The notes under the pieces: model-generated
Databases searched by the model: none
Told to the model about the DNA's origin: nothing
What the model saw: only the letters and a program-made list of their open reading frames with translations
Shown here: piece after piece, positions 47,440-58,930 of the stretch
Layout of the letters: every line of letters starts with the position of its first letter
Position numbering within the stretch: position 1 is the first letter of the stretch
Program-made: the position numbers and the translations under genes
Assembly: GCF_023065955.2 (NCBI RefSeq)
Contig: NW_026622875.1
Coordinates: forward strand, 14,115,001 to 14,179,000
DNA: 64,000 bases
Source: Ursus arctos
Taxonomy: Eukaryota > Chordata > Mammalia > Carnivora > Ursidae
Direction: 5' to 3'

Positions 47440-47870
47440 CCTCCTACCCTCGGTGATTGGTACAGGGATAGGCATGGGACCTAAAAAGAACCCATAATAA
47501 TCTTCTCTAGAAGTATTCTGTTTGATCAGGGAAGTTGATTTCTAGTCTTTGGAGATCCTGGAAAGATGCGGGCTTAGGACTGCCAAGGTGTGGAGACTGA
47601 GGCCAGCACACAGGGGGTAATGAGCAGAAGCCATGAAGCAGAAGCTATGAGGGACTCGGGGATTTGGTAGTTGATTATGGCATGAAAGCAGAGGCAGAGA
47701 AATTCTGGCTACCAGCCTGCCTTGAGCCTCTGAGGTTACTGTGGTGTCTACAGGAACATTTCAGTGCTCCATGAAGCTTGGCTTGCTCTCTGTCAAGATA
47801 GTTTCCTCTGCTTCCTTACTGCCTGCTGTGTCCTAAGATAAACTTCCAACACCTGCATCAGCCTCTAGCA
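47440..47870 (+). mobile_element. Unassigned old interspersed repeat
   Basis: 'gtgattggtacagggatagg' with 'gatgcgggcttaggactgcc' shows the pattern of the repeat seen at 25926-26434. Family name not assigned. 47079-47439 holds nothing recognisable. Confidence 0.4.
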
Positions 47871-48289
47871 TCAGAACTGGTGCCTGTAATGAAACATATT
47901 TACAAACCCTGGACTGGATCATTGGACTTGAGATCCTAAAAAGAACTCTTCTGCAGACTCCCTGTGCTTGACCAACCCGTGTTCTTACTAACTCGGGAGC
48001 TTCTCTGTGCTCAGTGCCTGCAGCTCAGGGCTGAGGGAAAACAGCTCAAAGCCAGCAACCTCAAAATAGTAACCCAATGAAGGGGGGTGAGCAAGAACTG
48101 CCCACAACACGGAAATACTGACCTGAGGAGTCCTGAATTCTTTCACTTCATCTCCACTCTCTCTAGTGTATTTCAGACGATTAGAACCCTTCTTCACCTG
48201 GGTTAAGGCTGGCCTCCCTGCTTGAACTCTGATTCCCTTCAACTCCACAGAGCAGCCAAAGCAGAGATTATAAAATCAACGTTAAAGCA

Positions 48290-48860
48290 ACTACCCACTG
48301 CTCTCAAAATACGCCCCTAAAGTCTTAGTACAATGTTGAGATTGTTTATGACCTTGGTCCTTGCTTACTTCCCCAGCCTTGTTCCCACTACATTTTCCCA
48401 CCTCCACCTCAGAGCTTACACTCTCTGCTCCAGAGCCTCATCCTCTTCCCTAAACTCACTCTTTTGCCTTCTTAACTTCTTTTTTTTTAAAGTAGTTTCT
48501 ACACCCAGTGTGGAGTCCAATGAGGGGATTGAATGCATGACCCTGAGATCAAGACCTGAGCTGAGATCAAGAGTCGGACACTCAACTGACTGAGCCACCC
48601 GGGCGCCCCTGCCTTCTCTCCTTTACCCAAGTTTCCTTGCTTCTTCCCCTTGCTTTCTCCTACCCTCCTTTAAGATTTTAGCTTAAATGTCTCTTCCTCC
48701 AGGAGATTATCCTTGAGCCCCAAAGACTGGGGTTCATAATCATGTACTCTGTAGAGGTCTTTCTTTTAAATTAGAATGACCCTTTAACTTGTCTGTTTCT
48801 AAGTTGACAGCACGTTCTTCAGGGGACTGGCTCATAGTTGGTGCACAAATGCATGTACAA
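48290..48860 (+). mobile_element. L2 LINE, plus strand, split by a SINE
   Basis: 'atgaccttggtccttgctta', 'cagcctca'-type region, 'gcttaaatgtctcttcctcc' and 'ttcttcaggggactggctca' follow L2 order on both sides of the SINE at 48479-48609. Confidence 0.7.
48479..48609 (-). mobile_element. Short older SINEC in L2, minus strand
   Basis: Poly(T) tail at 48480-48488, 'ctacacccagtgtggagtcc', 'gagctgagatcaagagtcgg', head 'gagccacccgggcgcccc'. The site 'tgccttct' is repeated at 48465-48472 and 48610-48617. It lacks the GA-rich region. Confidence 0.9.
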
Positions 48861-49458
48861 GATGAGAAGAAACACGGAACGCTTCTGCTCTGGCAGCCGA
48901 AGCCCACAGACATCAGAGGATTTCACTAGCAGCTAGGGCAAAATGCGGGCTGGGGTCCCAACCACTGGTTTAAGAAGATTACTTGAAATCATGAATTACC
49001 TGGTGAACTACCACCTTAATCAGTTTCACTTAAGACAATCCAGTAAACCCATCCATCTTCTTTTCTTGAGTATTTTAACGGCAGAAACTAACAGCATTTC
49101 CCAGCTAGTCAATACTTACATGTTGGATAAATTGCCTACTCCATCATTTCTAACAAAAGCCAAAGACAAGCAAACAACAACAACAACAACAAAAACCTAA
49201 CAAAAATCACGAACAAGGATGCATGGTGAGCTGTTTTAGAATCCTGGGTTGGGGGCTCATTAATTGAAATTGGACTGGTGGAAGGATGAAGTGCAAATGG
49301 TTAAGCAGATTCTTTAAATTCTGCTAAAATAGGATGAAAGAGAAGAAAACCAGAAATGTCACCCCTAGCCTGGCCAACGGGGGAAGAGTTGATAGGTGGG
49401 TGATAGTATATTTTGATCGTATAGGAATGTTGGTTTGTTTTCTTTTTCCTTTTAAAAG
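48861..49458. other. Unique non-coding DNA
   Basis: Includes (CAA)n at 49179-49193. No gene recognised. Confidence 0.5.
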
Positions 49459-49466
49459 ATTTCTTT

Positions 49467-49655
49467 GGGGCCCCCTGGGTGGCTCAGTCGGTTAGGAGAC
49501 TGACTCTTCATTTTGGCTCAGATCATGATCTCGGGATCGTGAGATCGAGCCCCAAGTCAGGTTCTGTGCTGGGTGTGGGGCCTACTTTGGGATTCTCTCT
49601 CTCTCTCTCCCCCTCTGCCCCGACCCCCCTCTCAAAACAAACAAACAAAAAACAT
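49467..49655 (+). mobile_element. SINEC, plus strand
   Basis: Head 'ccccctgggtggctcagtcg', body 'tgagatcgagccccaagtca', (TC)n near 49595-49609, tail '(CAAA)n'. Possible target-site duplication atttcttt (49459) / atttccttt (49656). Confidence 0.93.
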
Positions 49656-49704
49656 ATTTCCTTTCTTTAGAAGACCCTGATATAAGCAAGCAGACACTGG
49701 AAGG

Positions 49705-49905
49705 CAACATTTTGTGATTGAGAGAGCACTGAACTGATAATAAAATCCTGGGTAAGTCACCTGACTTCTTGGAGCCCCAGTTTCTTTATCTATAAAATGG
49801 GAATAATGAAAACAACTGAGCTTTCCTGCCTCCTGAGAGATGCCTCAGGACAGGGTGTTTTAAAAACTGCTTTAAAAGCCAGAGTCCTCTGTAAATGCAA
49901 AGAAA
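49705..49905 (+). mobile_element. MIR, plus strand
   Basis: 'gagagcactgaactgataat', 'ggtaagtcacctgacttctt', 'agtttctttatctataaaat' and the 3' part 'gtgttttaaaaactgcttta' are in MIR order. Confidence 0.82.
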
Positions 49906-50944
49906 CTTTAACCCTACCTATCATGGCCTACAAGAGAAACAAAGCCAAGGAAACTGAGTAAGCATCAGGTTTGGAGAAGTGTTTCTGAACAAACATCATG
50001 CGACCAAACTTTATGATCCCAGTAAGTGGGAGGGAAGCACAGAAATCACATTTTCTTTGATCAAATTAATTATTTTAAATAAATTCCCCTTATCAATTGT
50101 GCTATATTATTTTGGAAAACCCAGGCAGTTTTATACAATCTCATGGTGTGTAATGCTCTTTATTCATCAATTTAAATCAATTAGTTAGCAAAACAGTTGC
50201 AGGAACTGAGGTTTCCCCTTTCTCTTCAACACAGAGAGGGGACACCAAAAGAATGTTCAAGAATGTATTTCTATCTGGGTCTCAAGCAAAGGTGGCCACT
50301 GGTACCAGTTAGGACTGGACTCAGGGTAATCACAGGACAGGCACATAGCTACATCCCCTCACCATAGCAACCATCAGCAAGCAACCACAGCACCTTTTCC
50401 CTCCATAAGCCTGGAGATGGCCTCAGAACCTTTCTAACTCAATGGTAACTTGATCAGATCAGGGTGAAATCCATCTGCTGTGCCTGGTTTAGATCAGAAG
50501 CATGACTCTTCATAATCAAAGAGTTAAGCAGGTATTAGGTGATGCCCTAGTTCCCTCTGGAGAAAATTAAACCAACAACTTATGGGTTTGTGACTTATTC
50601 TTTCATTTTCAGACCACTTATTGGTTGCACTTAACTGTAGGCAAAGCAAACAAGTTCACAGGGTTCAACCAAAATGCCTGGGTTGTAATTCCATAGAAGT
50701 TCCTCTCTCTTTATCCAGCCATACAGGATATTTGATCCTAATGCCATTAGCTGTTGGCTTCAAACAACTGTGAAGAAGAGGAGGAAACCTGACACTGTAG
50801 CTGGATGATGTTTATACAGATGCAGCTTCTTCCTCAGCATATTTGGTTAGGAAGAGCTCAATGAGCTAGAGGCTGAATCTCAGGAATGTGTAAATAAAGT
50901 GACATTGACACAGACCTTTAGGAACATTTACAAGCCCCATTCTA
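49906..50944. other. Unique non-coding DNA
   Basis: No gene or repeat recognised. Confidence 0.5.
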
Positions 50945-51365
50945 ACCCCACTTAGAGCAGGGGTTCTTAATCTTTATTGGGCATGGATCCCTTTGGCAGT
51001 CTGGCAAAGTTAATGGGCCCCTCTCAGAATATGGTCTTTAAATAAAACAGTAAAAAAAAAAAAAAAAAAAAACAAAACAAAACCCCACACACATGCATTG
51101 GTTATAAAGAAATCTGCTTATACTGAAATATAGTTATTGGGATATTCTTTTAAATCTGTGATATAATAACATGTGTGCCTCTTTATTAAGCATTAAATAA
51201 CTAGGTCTAACTGCAGGTTGAATAACTACTATAATTCAGGAGTAGAGATGAGGGTAAATATTTTGAGATATCTGGGACAACTGTCATGTTCTATAAAATT
51301 ATCTGTGATTTCTATTGGTGACTAAGTCACAGGTACTGACTGAGAATACTACCATGGTTTGTGAT
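50945..51365. mobile_element. DNA-transposon-like remnant
   Basis: 'caggggttcttaatctttat' with 'atccctttggcagtctggca' and the later 'actgaaatatagttattggg' resembles a common mammalian DNA-transposon fossil. It includes a 21-A run at 51052-51072. No paired inverted termini were found. Confidence 0.45.
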
Positions 51366-52639
51366 CAGAATTAAAAGAGAAAAAAAAAAGAATTAAAAGA
51401 GAAAAGTTACTAAATTTCAGGAAGAGGTTAGTAAAGATAAAGATGGATTTTTGTTCCCCGCGTCCAACTAATTCATGAGCCCTCTGAATTGTGTCCTAGG
51501 ATCCCAGTTACAAACCTCCAACTTACACAGCTTTGGCCTTGGGGATCTCCGAGGTTATGAGGGGCAACATTCTAACCTCTAGTTCTTCATTTAGAGAATA
51601 CTTTATGCAAAAGAAAACAGCTCTATGTGGATTGCTTTGCTTTGGTGTGTGACTGCCAGGCTCTTCTCAAAAAGAAAATCTTCTGTAATTTCAGAGCTTT
51701 CCCCCGAGGGTCACACGTAGCTTAAACACATTCTCTAGCATAGAAACTGCGGATGCACGGAAATGGGGGCTTAAGCAGGTTAAGTGACCTGACCTCCAGA
51801 ACGAAACAATGGGCAAAGCCCTCAAACCCTGCAGCCTCTCATTTCTAGAGGCAGGTTAAAGTTCTGTTACTTATGGTCATTTTCTATCCCTGACAAGCTG
51901 AGGGTTAAGAAGGCCAGCAAACTCTTTCTATATCTGACTTGAACCAAAGTCCAGGAAAGGAATCTCGCAGATAATCAGGGACTCCTCGTGGTCTAGTGGG
52001 GTTTATTTGACACAGCACCTACCCCTTCTGCAGAGGAGACTCTAAAGGGGTAGATGACCCCTAAGCCCACGTGGTGTTGGTGGAAAGTACTCTAACAGTG
52101 TATCATTGAAGCATTGTTAGTGCTGGATACTTCTGTTTTGTGGTTGATCAAATAAAACCATGGATGGATGGGTGGGGTGGGGAACTGGATAAGAGGAGAC
52201 ATTTTAGAAAATATTGCCCCAGGTACAATAGCCTCTGACACAACGTTATAATACAAATTCACAAAATTCTTTGTGTCAGCAATGTTGATTCATGATTTAT
52301 TTTAATTGCAGTATTACTGTTTTATTTACTCGTAGGTGATCACAAAAAGGCTCCCTTGAGTTACTTGGTGCTAGAAAAATAACTCCTGAGAGTAAATCAA
52401 ATAAACCATCTTTTTCCAACAATAGGGAAGCCTGCAAACAAACCCAGTACTCCTAGTACACTACTTTACTTTGCTCTGATTCTCTGTGTTGACTTCATTC
52501 CTGATGCCAGTTGCAGAGGGGAGCTTCTAGGGCCTCTCAGTTTCTCCTGGATTTAGGTGATTGCGGGGAGTCAAGGGAAGGAGCAAAGACCGCTCTTTAG
52601 GACTTCTTGAAGGATCTTTGCCTTTCGATTCAGTTGCTT
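51366..52639. other. Unique non-coding DNA
   Basis: Contains a direct repeat 'gaattaaaagagaaaa' (51369 and 51390) and a MIR-like scrap near 51775-51830. No gene. Confidence 0.5.
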
Positions 52640-53140
52640 TTTCTCCCACTGGAAAAAAAATTACCCAAGTAATACATGATCTTATAAAAATGTAAATAAC
52701 ATGGAAGTGAATTAAATAAAAGTTAAAGTCCCTTTTCCTTTGCCATCCTCCAACCCCAACCCCCTCCGGAGAAGCTGAATATCTTTCTAGGACTTTTTTC
52801 TGTGTGTTTGTATGTGTGTAGATATGTAAATGCACAGAAAATACATAAATGCAAAAAAACCCCCACATATCTCTTTACATAAACAGAAACATTTATAATT
52901 ACACATATTTTTCTTTTACTTGCTTTTTTTTTATTAACGATGTTCCTCAGATCTCTCTCTGTGTTTGCACGTGTAGATTTACCTTATTCCTTTTAATGAC
53001 TACACACTGCCCCTGAAATAGCTGGGTGTACCATATTTGTTTAACTATTTCCCTATGCATGGACATTCCTGTTCGCAGGCTGGGTTTTTGTTGGTTTTCT
53101 CGCTACTAGAAACAGCACTCCAATATTATCCTACCTCCTT
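52640..53140 (-). mobile_element. L1 3' UTR, minus strand
   Basis: Antisense L1 3' UTR pattern: 'ttacccaagtaatacatgat', 'cctttgccatcctccaaccc', 'gatgttcctcagatctctct', 'ctatttccctatgcatggac'. Diverged. Confidence 0.75.
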
Positions 53141-53340
53141 TAAGCTGCTGGAAACCGTCCTTCACCTCCTCTCTGTCTTCCGGAATCAGAGCCGGGTGAG
53201 AGGAATTGAAAAGGCAGAGTAGGCAATCCTTTTTCTTCCCCTGATGGCTTCCTTTCCATCTCCCACCTGAGTTCCCTGCAATGTACAAAAGGAGAGCTCC
53301 CCCTGCTGGGAATGCCCTTTCCTTCCTCCCGCTCACCTGG

Positions 53341-54080
53341 GGAAGTCCTTTGACCCGCGAGCCTCGCCTCAAGTTGCTCTTCCAAGGCCCCGCCCACCGG
53401 CCCTGTGAGTCGGCGGCCCCTCCTCCCCGCTCCCTTGGCTCTTTCTGCGTCCCAGATCAGTTGGAAGGTACCTGCCTGTGCACCTGGCCCAGGAGGGGAG
53501 GGGAGGAGCTCACCGTGTGTCCTCAGCTTCTAGTACCGCGATTAGCACGTTGCCCAGGGACACACGGGTGACCCAAACTGAAGGGCCGCCAGGTGACCCG
53601 CTCCTGACGAAGTGGACGCTTGGTCTAGTTCCCTATAAATCTGTGTTGAAGCCAACAACGTTCGATTGTGAATCATTTGGGTAGCATCTGAGACGGAACA
53701 AGGTGTTCGGACTAAGAAGAGCCTTGCAGAAAGTGTCGCCGGCCCCGGCCGGTCCCTTTTCCGGCCTTCCCCACACTCACCGTATCCGTGGGGACCGCTC
53801 TGATCTTGGCAGGAGGCTCCCACGGACTAACACAGAGCAATACCTGTTTTGCAGTTTCTGTTTGTAATTTGTGTTAGCGCTTGTCCCCGTGCCCCGCCGG
53901 CGGCTCTCGGGCGGGTTGCTCTGATACAACCGGCTGTTACTCCCTTTCCAGCGGCAGCCCTGCCGGGCCTCGAGCCTCTGCCGGGGCTGCTGGGGCCCGG
54001 AGGGCTTCCCGACACCACACTCCCAACTTTGTAAGCCAGGGAAGGCCCCGGCAGGCTCACAGCTGCCGCAGCGAGGGGAC
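53341..54080. promoter_or_regulatory. CpG-island-like segment, candidate promoter
   Basis: A line-by-line count gives about 48 CpG in 740 bases (about 6.5 per 100), with GC clearly above the flanks. The observed/expected ratio is roughly 0.7-0.8 by rough estimate, so it meets the usual CpG-island criteria. It contains a TATA-like 'cctataaatc' near 53631, GC-box-like 'ccccgcccacc' near 53389, and no recognised repeat. Mammalian CpG islands often mark promoters, including those of long non-coding RNAs. Direction and product cannot be read from the sequence. Overlapping open frames on both strands (53281-53571, 53542-53823, 53827-54060) are what GC-rich DNA gives by chance. Confidence 0.55.
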
Positions 54081-54150
54081 TGTAGTTCTCCAGCCTGCTT
54101 GACCTGGAAGGGCAGAGCAGAAGAGAGGGAAGGCGGAAAGCACAGAAGGG

Positions 54151-54322
54151 GGCGCCTGGGTGGCTCAGTCAGTTAAACTAAGCGTCTGCCTTCCTCTCAG
54201 GTCATGATCTCAGTGTCACTGAATCGAATCCCGCCTTGGGCTGCTTGCTCAGCAGGGGGCCTGCTTCTCCCTCTGCCTCTCCCCCTGCTTGTGCTCTTTC
54301 TCAACTAAATAAATAAAACCTT

Positions 54323-54364
<42 letters not shown>
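54151..54364 (+). mobile_element. SINEC, plus strand, with (CA)n tail
   Basis: Head 'gcgcctgggtggctcagtca', body 'ctgcttgctcagcagggggc', 'aaataaataaaacctt' and then (AC)n. The target-site duplication cacagaaggg is at 54141-54150 and 54365-54374, partly merged with the CA run. Confidence 0.95.

Positions 54365-54368
<4 letters not shown>
54326..54368. repeat. (AC)n microsatellite
   Basis: About 21 uninterrupted AC units at the 3' end of the SINE; probably length-polymorphic. Confidence 0.97.
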
Positions 54369-54371
<3 letters not shown>

Positions 54372-54374
54372 GGG

Positions 54375-57300
54375 TTGGAGAGAGGATCCAGCTGAAGAAG
54401 TAGCCATTGGGTCAGACCCCAGAGTTGAGGCTGACATTTGAATCCTAAAACTCTAGGCTATAAAGTATCTTGCAGATCAGCTGGTAAGTATTAGAGCCAG
54501 AGTGGCTTGGGGTGGAGGTGGGGAGGGTACCATCCTATGTAAAACACACGCCTGCCAGCTCCACCCTTCCACCAGATTGCTGCTCCCTATTCAACCTACA
54601 TAGAAATTCTGGGGTGACTGGCGATTGGCCATTATTTCCCACTGTGGCTTATACAGCTGGCCTGGAGCAAACTCCGCCATCAATACAGTCACCCCAGCAG
54701 TGAGGGAGGAGGAGGACGCACGAGAAGAGGAGGTGGTGGAAGGAATGGTGTGGACTGGGTCTTCCTTCTGTCCTTCGTTCTTCAGAGAAGCAAACCGACA
54801 CCCAGAAAGGTGGGGGCGTCAGGCCAGAGTCACTCGGCTGATAAACCCGTGATAAATCTCCGCGCTCGTTGCTACTCTTTTCTATGTCCCACATTTTTGA
54901 GAAGGAAGAACCGGCATTTGCCCCGCTTCTGGGATAACCTATGCCTAGGGGAGGGATGTACTATGGCTAAAATGCTTTCTCCACCAGACTCTCCAATTCC
55001 TCATCTATATTAATTTTACTCTCTGACCTCAAGTTTGGTTCTTTTACAAATGCAAATACCCCTGGGAGAAGCAACAGAATGTCACCAAGAATAATTTCAT
55101 TAAATCTTTTCTGTAAAGCAGATTGAGCAAAGTAAGTTACAAACGAATAAAGGCCTGGGGAAGAGATGTCAATGTGTGTTAAGGTTTCTAACACTCCAGG
55201 GGGAATATAGATGCCCGAAGGGAAGAGATAGCTGCGTCTAGGTTTATTTTTTGCCTAGAGACTGGTCTGACATCAGGGACTTTCCCCCCCGAGAGAGTGC
55301 TCATGGCCACTCCAGCCACAAACTGCAACGCGGGGTCACCCTAGTTCACATCCTAGCCTGGCTGCTTCTACAGCTAAAAACTCCCACTAACCCAGATACT
55401 TCTTGGCAGCCCGCAGGAAGGTGGGTCTGTGCTGATCAGCAGATCTGTTCTTTAAAGTGGAAGATGGCCAGGGAGATGTGTCAGCAGCTCTCCTTGGCAG
55501 CAGAAGGTGGGGGAGCTTGCCTTTTGAGCAAGGTATATTCTGGGCCAATAGCTCATTTCTGGGCTCCTGAAGTCATCTGCTGGTTCCCAGGCAGTAAAGA
55601 AGCTACCCTCTTTCCTCCCTCACAGGTGGGCTTACAAGGTCATTGCGTTGTTCCAAAAGCAGGGGTGCATCCAAACCCTGACAGCTGCCCCCATTCTGGT
55701 GGCTCTCCCTTTCATCGTTATCTTAGGTTCCTTCTAAGCTTTGTCAAGTTTCCACATTTCTCCTGAGTTAGAGAAGCCCAGGATGGAAAATAAGGACTAT
55801 GCCACTATGACAGCTGAGCACGCCGGGAGGATTGTTTAAAGAGTCTGGCCCCCTCTTTTTCTTCGTGTCCCTTGTGAGGATGAATAAAAGAAAGTAATGT
55901 ATCCAAAGCTCTCTGAGCTCCTTGGGGAGAGGGATTATGAATGCCCAGATTCTGTGGTTATACAGGGCATTTAATAATATACTAACAGTTAGACTTTCCC
56001 CTCCTTGACAGAATTTGATTACATGAAGCTCCCAAAGGTCTCCTCTGAAATAGAATTTTCTAAAAGTCAACAAAAGTGGAAAACATTGCAGGCTTCCAAT
56101 AATGACTGACCCCAGGCAAGGTTCTGCTAAGTCTGGGGGAAGGGCTGCATTTCCTATGGGACAGGCAGAATTCTTCCTCTCTGGAAGGTCTCAAAGACTG
56201 GAGCAGTAATGGGAAACACAAGAGCGAGTTTGACTACTGAGACTTAATAAGGCCTGACATTTCTATGCCTAATCCTCATATATATTCCATTATGGTGATT
56301 TTTCAGGACAGACCACTCAAAGGAGTCCCTTTTATGTACTTGGGGGGGGGGAGGGGCAAAGGCAAGTGGTGGGGAAACTATAATTGCTATAAAAATAAGA
56401 ACGATCACAAATAACCCCAACAAAATTTCTGGAAAAAACAGCCCTGACTTCTATTTCTCAAAAAATTCTCTCTTCAAATGATCTGCCAGGCCCCAGTGAA
56501 ATCCTAAACTATGTTCTTCTATGCTTAAAATATGAAATCCCATGAAAAACTAAACGCTTTAGAAATAGAGACATGAAATAACATTACGAAAAGCTGGGAG
56601 AGAGAAGGTTTGGTAAGTCAACTCTTTCTAAAATATCTAAGCCTGCCTGAGCCTGGACAAGGGAGGATTCAGAGCCCAGCTGTGCAGCTTCCTTCTGAGG
56701 CGGCTCAGCCCTCCTTCAGTGGCTCTGGCCGTGAGTAAAACAGGTAACCTGCTTCACAAAAACTGAGCAGCTCCCGTTCGAGACCGTTAAAACGCACAGA
56801 AAATCGGGACTGTATTCACACTGGCCCAATCAATGAGAGATTACACGCCTCCTGTAAAGGTTACAGTACCATCTACCCTCAAACAGAATGAGTAATTTTG
56901 TGCTATTTTTGGATGGTGTGGTTCTTTAAAACAAAGTGATAAATTAAAGTGGCCTCAGTAATGCAGCAAAAATGTTAAGCTGTTTTAAGGCAAATGGAAA
57001 ATGTGGTCTTCCTGTACAAAGGAGTCAGCAGATGGGAAGGTTTGGAGTCGGCTCTCTACTGAGTTCAAAAGAATTTCAGCCCGTCAGTCTGGTATTGAAC
57101 TTTGGAAACTATGCGGTGCCCTGAATTGTGCCTGGGCATGAGGAGTTATTAAAAGGAATTTTTTTTTTCTTCTCAATTTCCAGTCAGTAGAGGATTCCTT
57201 GAGGGCAGCCATGTTGTCTGTTTTTTCCACGGTAATACGACCCTGACTTGCCTAGCCCCGTTAACATCCCACCTCCTACAGCTCTCCCAGACCGCTCAGA

Positions 57301-57974
57301 CGGCTTCGTGTCGGTCACTGGCAGCATGCAGTACCTCTTCCATGGCTCTCCAGATCCAGGCCCTAGTTCTCCACATTTCTCTTACCTAAATCCTACATCC
57401 CACACAGCCTTCAAGGTCCAACAGAAACCCCCTCGTGTTCCTTACCGCCTTTGGCCTGTGCCGGCCCCTCCTTCTTTCCTCTCCCGTTGCACTTAGGGTT
57501 GGACCACACAGAGGGGCTTAGCTGAGCAGCAGCGAGAAGCAGGACAACTGGGAACAGCTTGGGCAAGGCAGAGTGGGTGTTCCCCAGTGATGCTGGGGGA
57601 GGGGGAGAATGGGAGAGGATGAGGGGAGCGGAAAGGAGGAAGAAGATGGATCCAAGTTCATATCCAGATCCCTCCATGCCTGAGGTGGGTAATCTGGGGC
57701 AAATGCTGTCATGTCCTTGGTTCGCCCACTCTGAGAGGCCTCCCATCTGTGAGTGACTGTCCGTAGTATCTGTAAGACAAAAAAAGTCATCGAACCTAAA
57801 TCGAAATGATGCACTGGGATGAGGTGGGTATGAAGTAAAGGGAGTTGCAGGAAAGCCTTCTGAATTAGGGTCTCCTCAGTGATCCCCTCCGCAGCACCAA
57901 GTTCTTTGTTGTTCTTTTTTGTTGCTGTATCAGTTTAAGCCCAGAGAGGTGCCTGTATGTGTGGGTGTCTGGCT
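54375..57974. other. Unique non-coding DNA
   Basis: About 3.6 kb. It holds the longest open frame of the window (55251-55766 plus, 171 codons), which has no domain, an odd composition and no supporting context. A G-run lies at 56342-56357. 57230-57490 may be a diverged L2, but support is weak. Confidence 0.5.
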
Positions 57975-58085
57975 TCCTCGCTAGGCTCCATGCTCCCCGG
58001 ACAGGGATGTGGTATTTCACTCACTGTTGTATCCCCAGGGCCACGCCCGTGCCTCAATAGATACGCATGGGATCAATGAATGAGC
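57975..58085 (+). mobile_element. L2 3' end
   Basis: 'gctccatgctccccggacag', 'ctgttgtatccccagggcca' and the final 'gggatcaatgaatgagctc' give a clear plus-strand L2 3' end. Confidence 0.75.
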
Positions 58086-58113
58086 TCACCCTCAATGTGC
58101 AGCTAGCATTTTA

Positions 58114-58139
58114 ACCGACTGAGCCACCCAGACGCCCTT
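58114..58139 (-). mobile_element. SINEC head-only remnant
   Basis: Only the tRNA-like 5' head of a SINEC is left (plus strand 'gactgagccacccagacgcc'). It is flanked by the 10-bp direct repeat tagcatttta (58104-58113 and 58146-58155). Body and tail are missing. Confidence 0.8.
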
Positions 58140-58399
58140 AGCTGGTAGCATTTTAGAAAGCGCTTTAGAAAGAATGTTCTGGCAATGGTGTGCTGTGTAG
58201 ATGGGAGAGGGAGAGGCTCTGAACTACAACTTCAGTGGCATAGCTTCTGAACTTGAGAACCTTCTGGCATTTGTTGTTGCATTTTAGTTCTTGTGGCGAG
58301 GGGACTCCTCTTCTCAGTCCTAGCAACAGTTTCTGCTCTGTACATAGAGATCTTCCAAGGGAGCCCAATGCAGAATTAATTTCCTCGTGTTTGGTTCAA

Positions 58400-58930
58400 C
58401 ATAATGCATCTAACAGCACACTTATTGTGTGCTTGGTATGTGCTAGACAATGTCCTAAGGACTTGACATGTTTCTGTTTCTCTGGAGAACTCTAACACAA
58501 CAATAAGATATATATGTACACATACGTAAAAGGATTTATAGTAAGGGACTGGCTCCCATGAGCATGGAAGCTGAGAAATCTCAAGACCTGCAGTTGGCAA
58601 GCAGGCAACCCAGGAGACTTGAGGATATAGTTCCAGTTCAAGTTGAATCTGAAGGCAGGACAAGACTGATGTCCCAGCTTGAAGTCAGGCAGAGAGGAGA
58701 GATCTTCAATGGATAGGCTGAGACCTACCCACATTCGGGAAGGCCATCTGCTTTACTCAGTTGGCTCAGTCAAGTTGATACATAAATTCACCTACATATA
58801 TGTGTTAATTCAATTAATCCTCACAACAATCCTATGAAGTAGTAGACTATTATCCTTCTTATTTGGGAGAGCCAGGATTTTAGCCCGTCTGACGTCAGAG
58901 CCAATAGGTTTAAATAGTACTGTGTATTAT
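58400..58930 (-). mobile_element. MIR split by an LTR insertion
   Basis: The left half (58400-58469) has 'acacttattgtgtgcttggt' and 'gctagacaatgtcctaagga'. The right half (58796-58930) has 'tgtgttaattcaattaatcc' and 'tcctcacaacaatcctatga'. Joined, they follow reverse-complement MIR order. Confidence 0.78.
58470..58795 (-). mobile_element. Solo ERVL-type LTR (MLT2-like), inverted end
   Basis: Plus-strand sequence 'aggatttatagtaagggact', 'tgagcatggaagctgagaaa', 'tccagttcaagttgaatctg' and the right end 'cagtcaagttgatacataaa' are the antisense of an ERVL-related LTR that I take to be MLT2-like (name from memory). No internal viral genes are present, so it is a solo LTR. The first ~31 bases (58470-58500) are in the opposite orientation to the rest. 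Confidence 0.65.

Noticed and set aside
54967..55194. 75-codon minus-strand frame with a hydrophobic, protein-like stretch
   Set aside because: Composition is plausible, but over 100 frames of this size exist here by chance; no homologue recognised and no exon signals convincingly flank it.
55251..55766. 171-codon open frame, the longest in the window
   Set aside because: No recognisable domain, irregular composition rich in W, C, H and P, no splice or promoter context, and lengths like this arise by chance in moderately GC-rich DNA.
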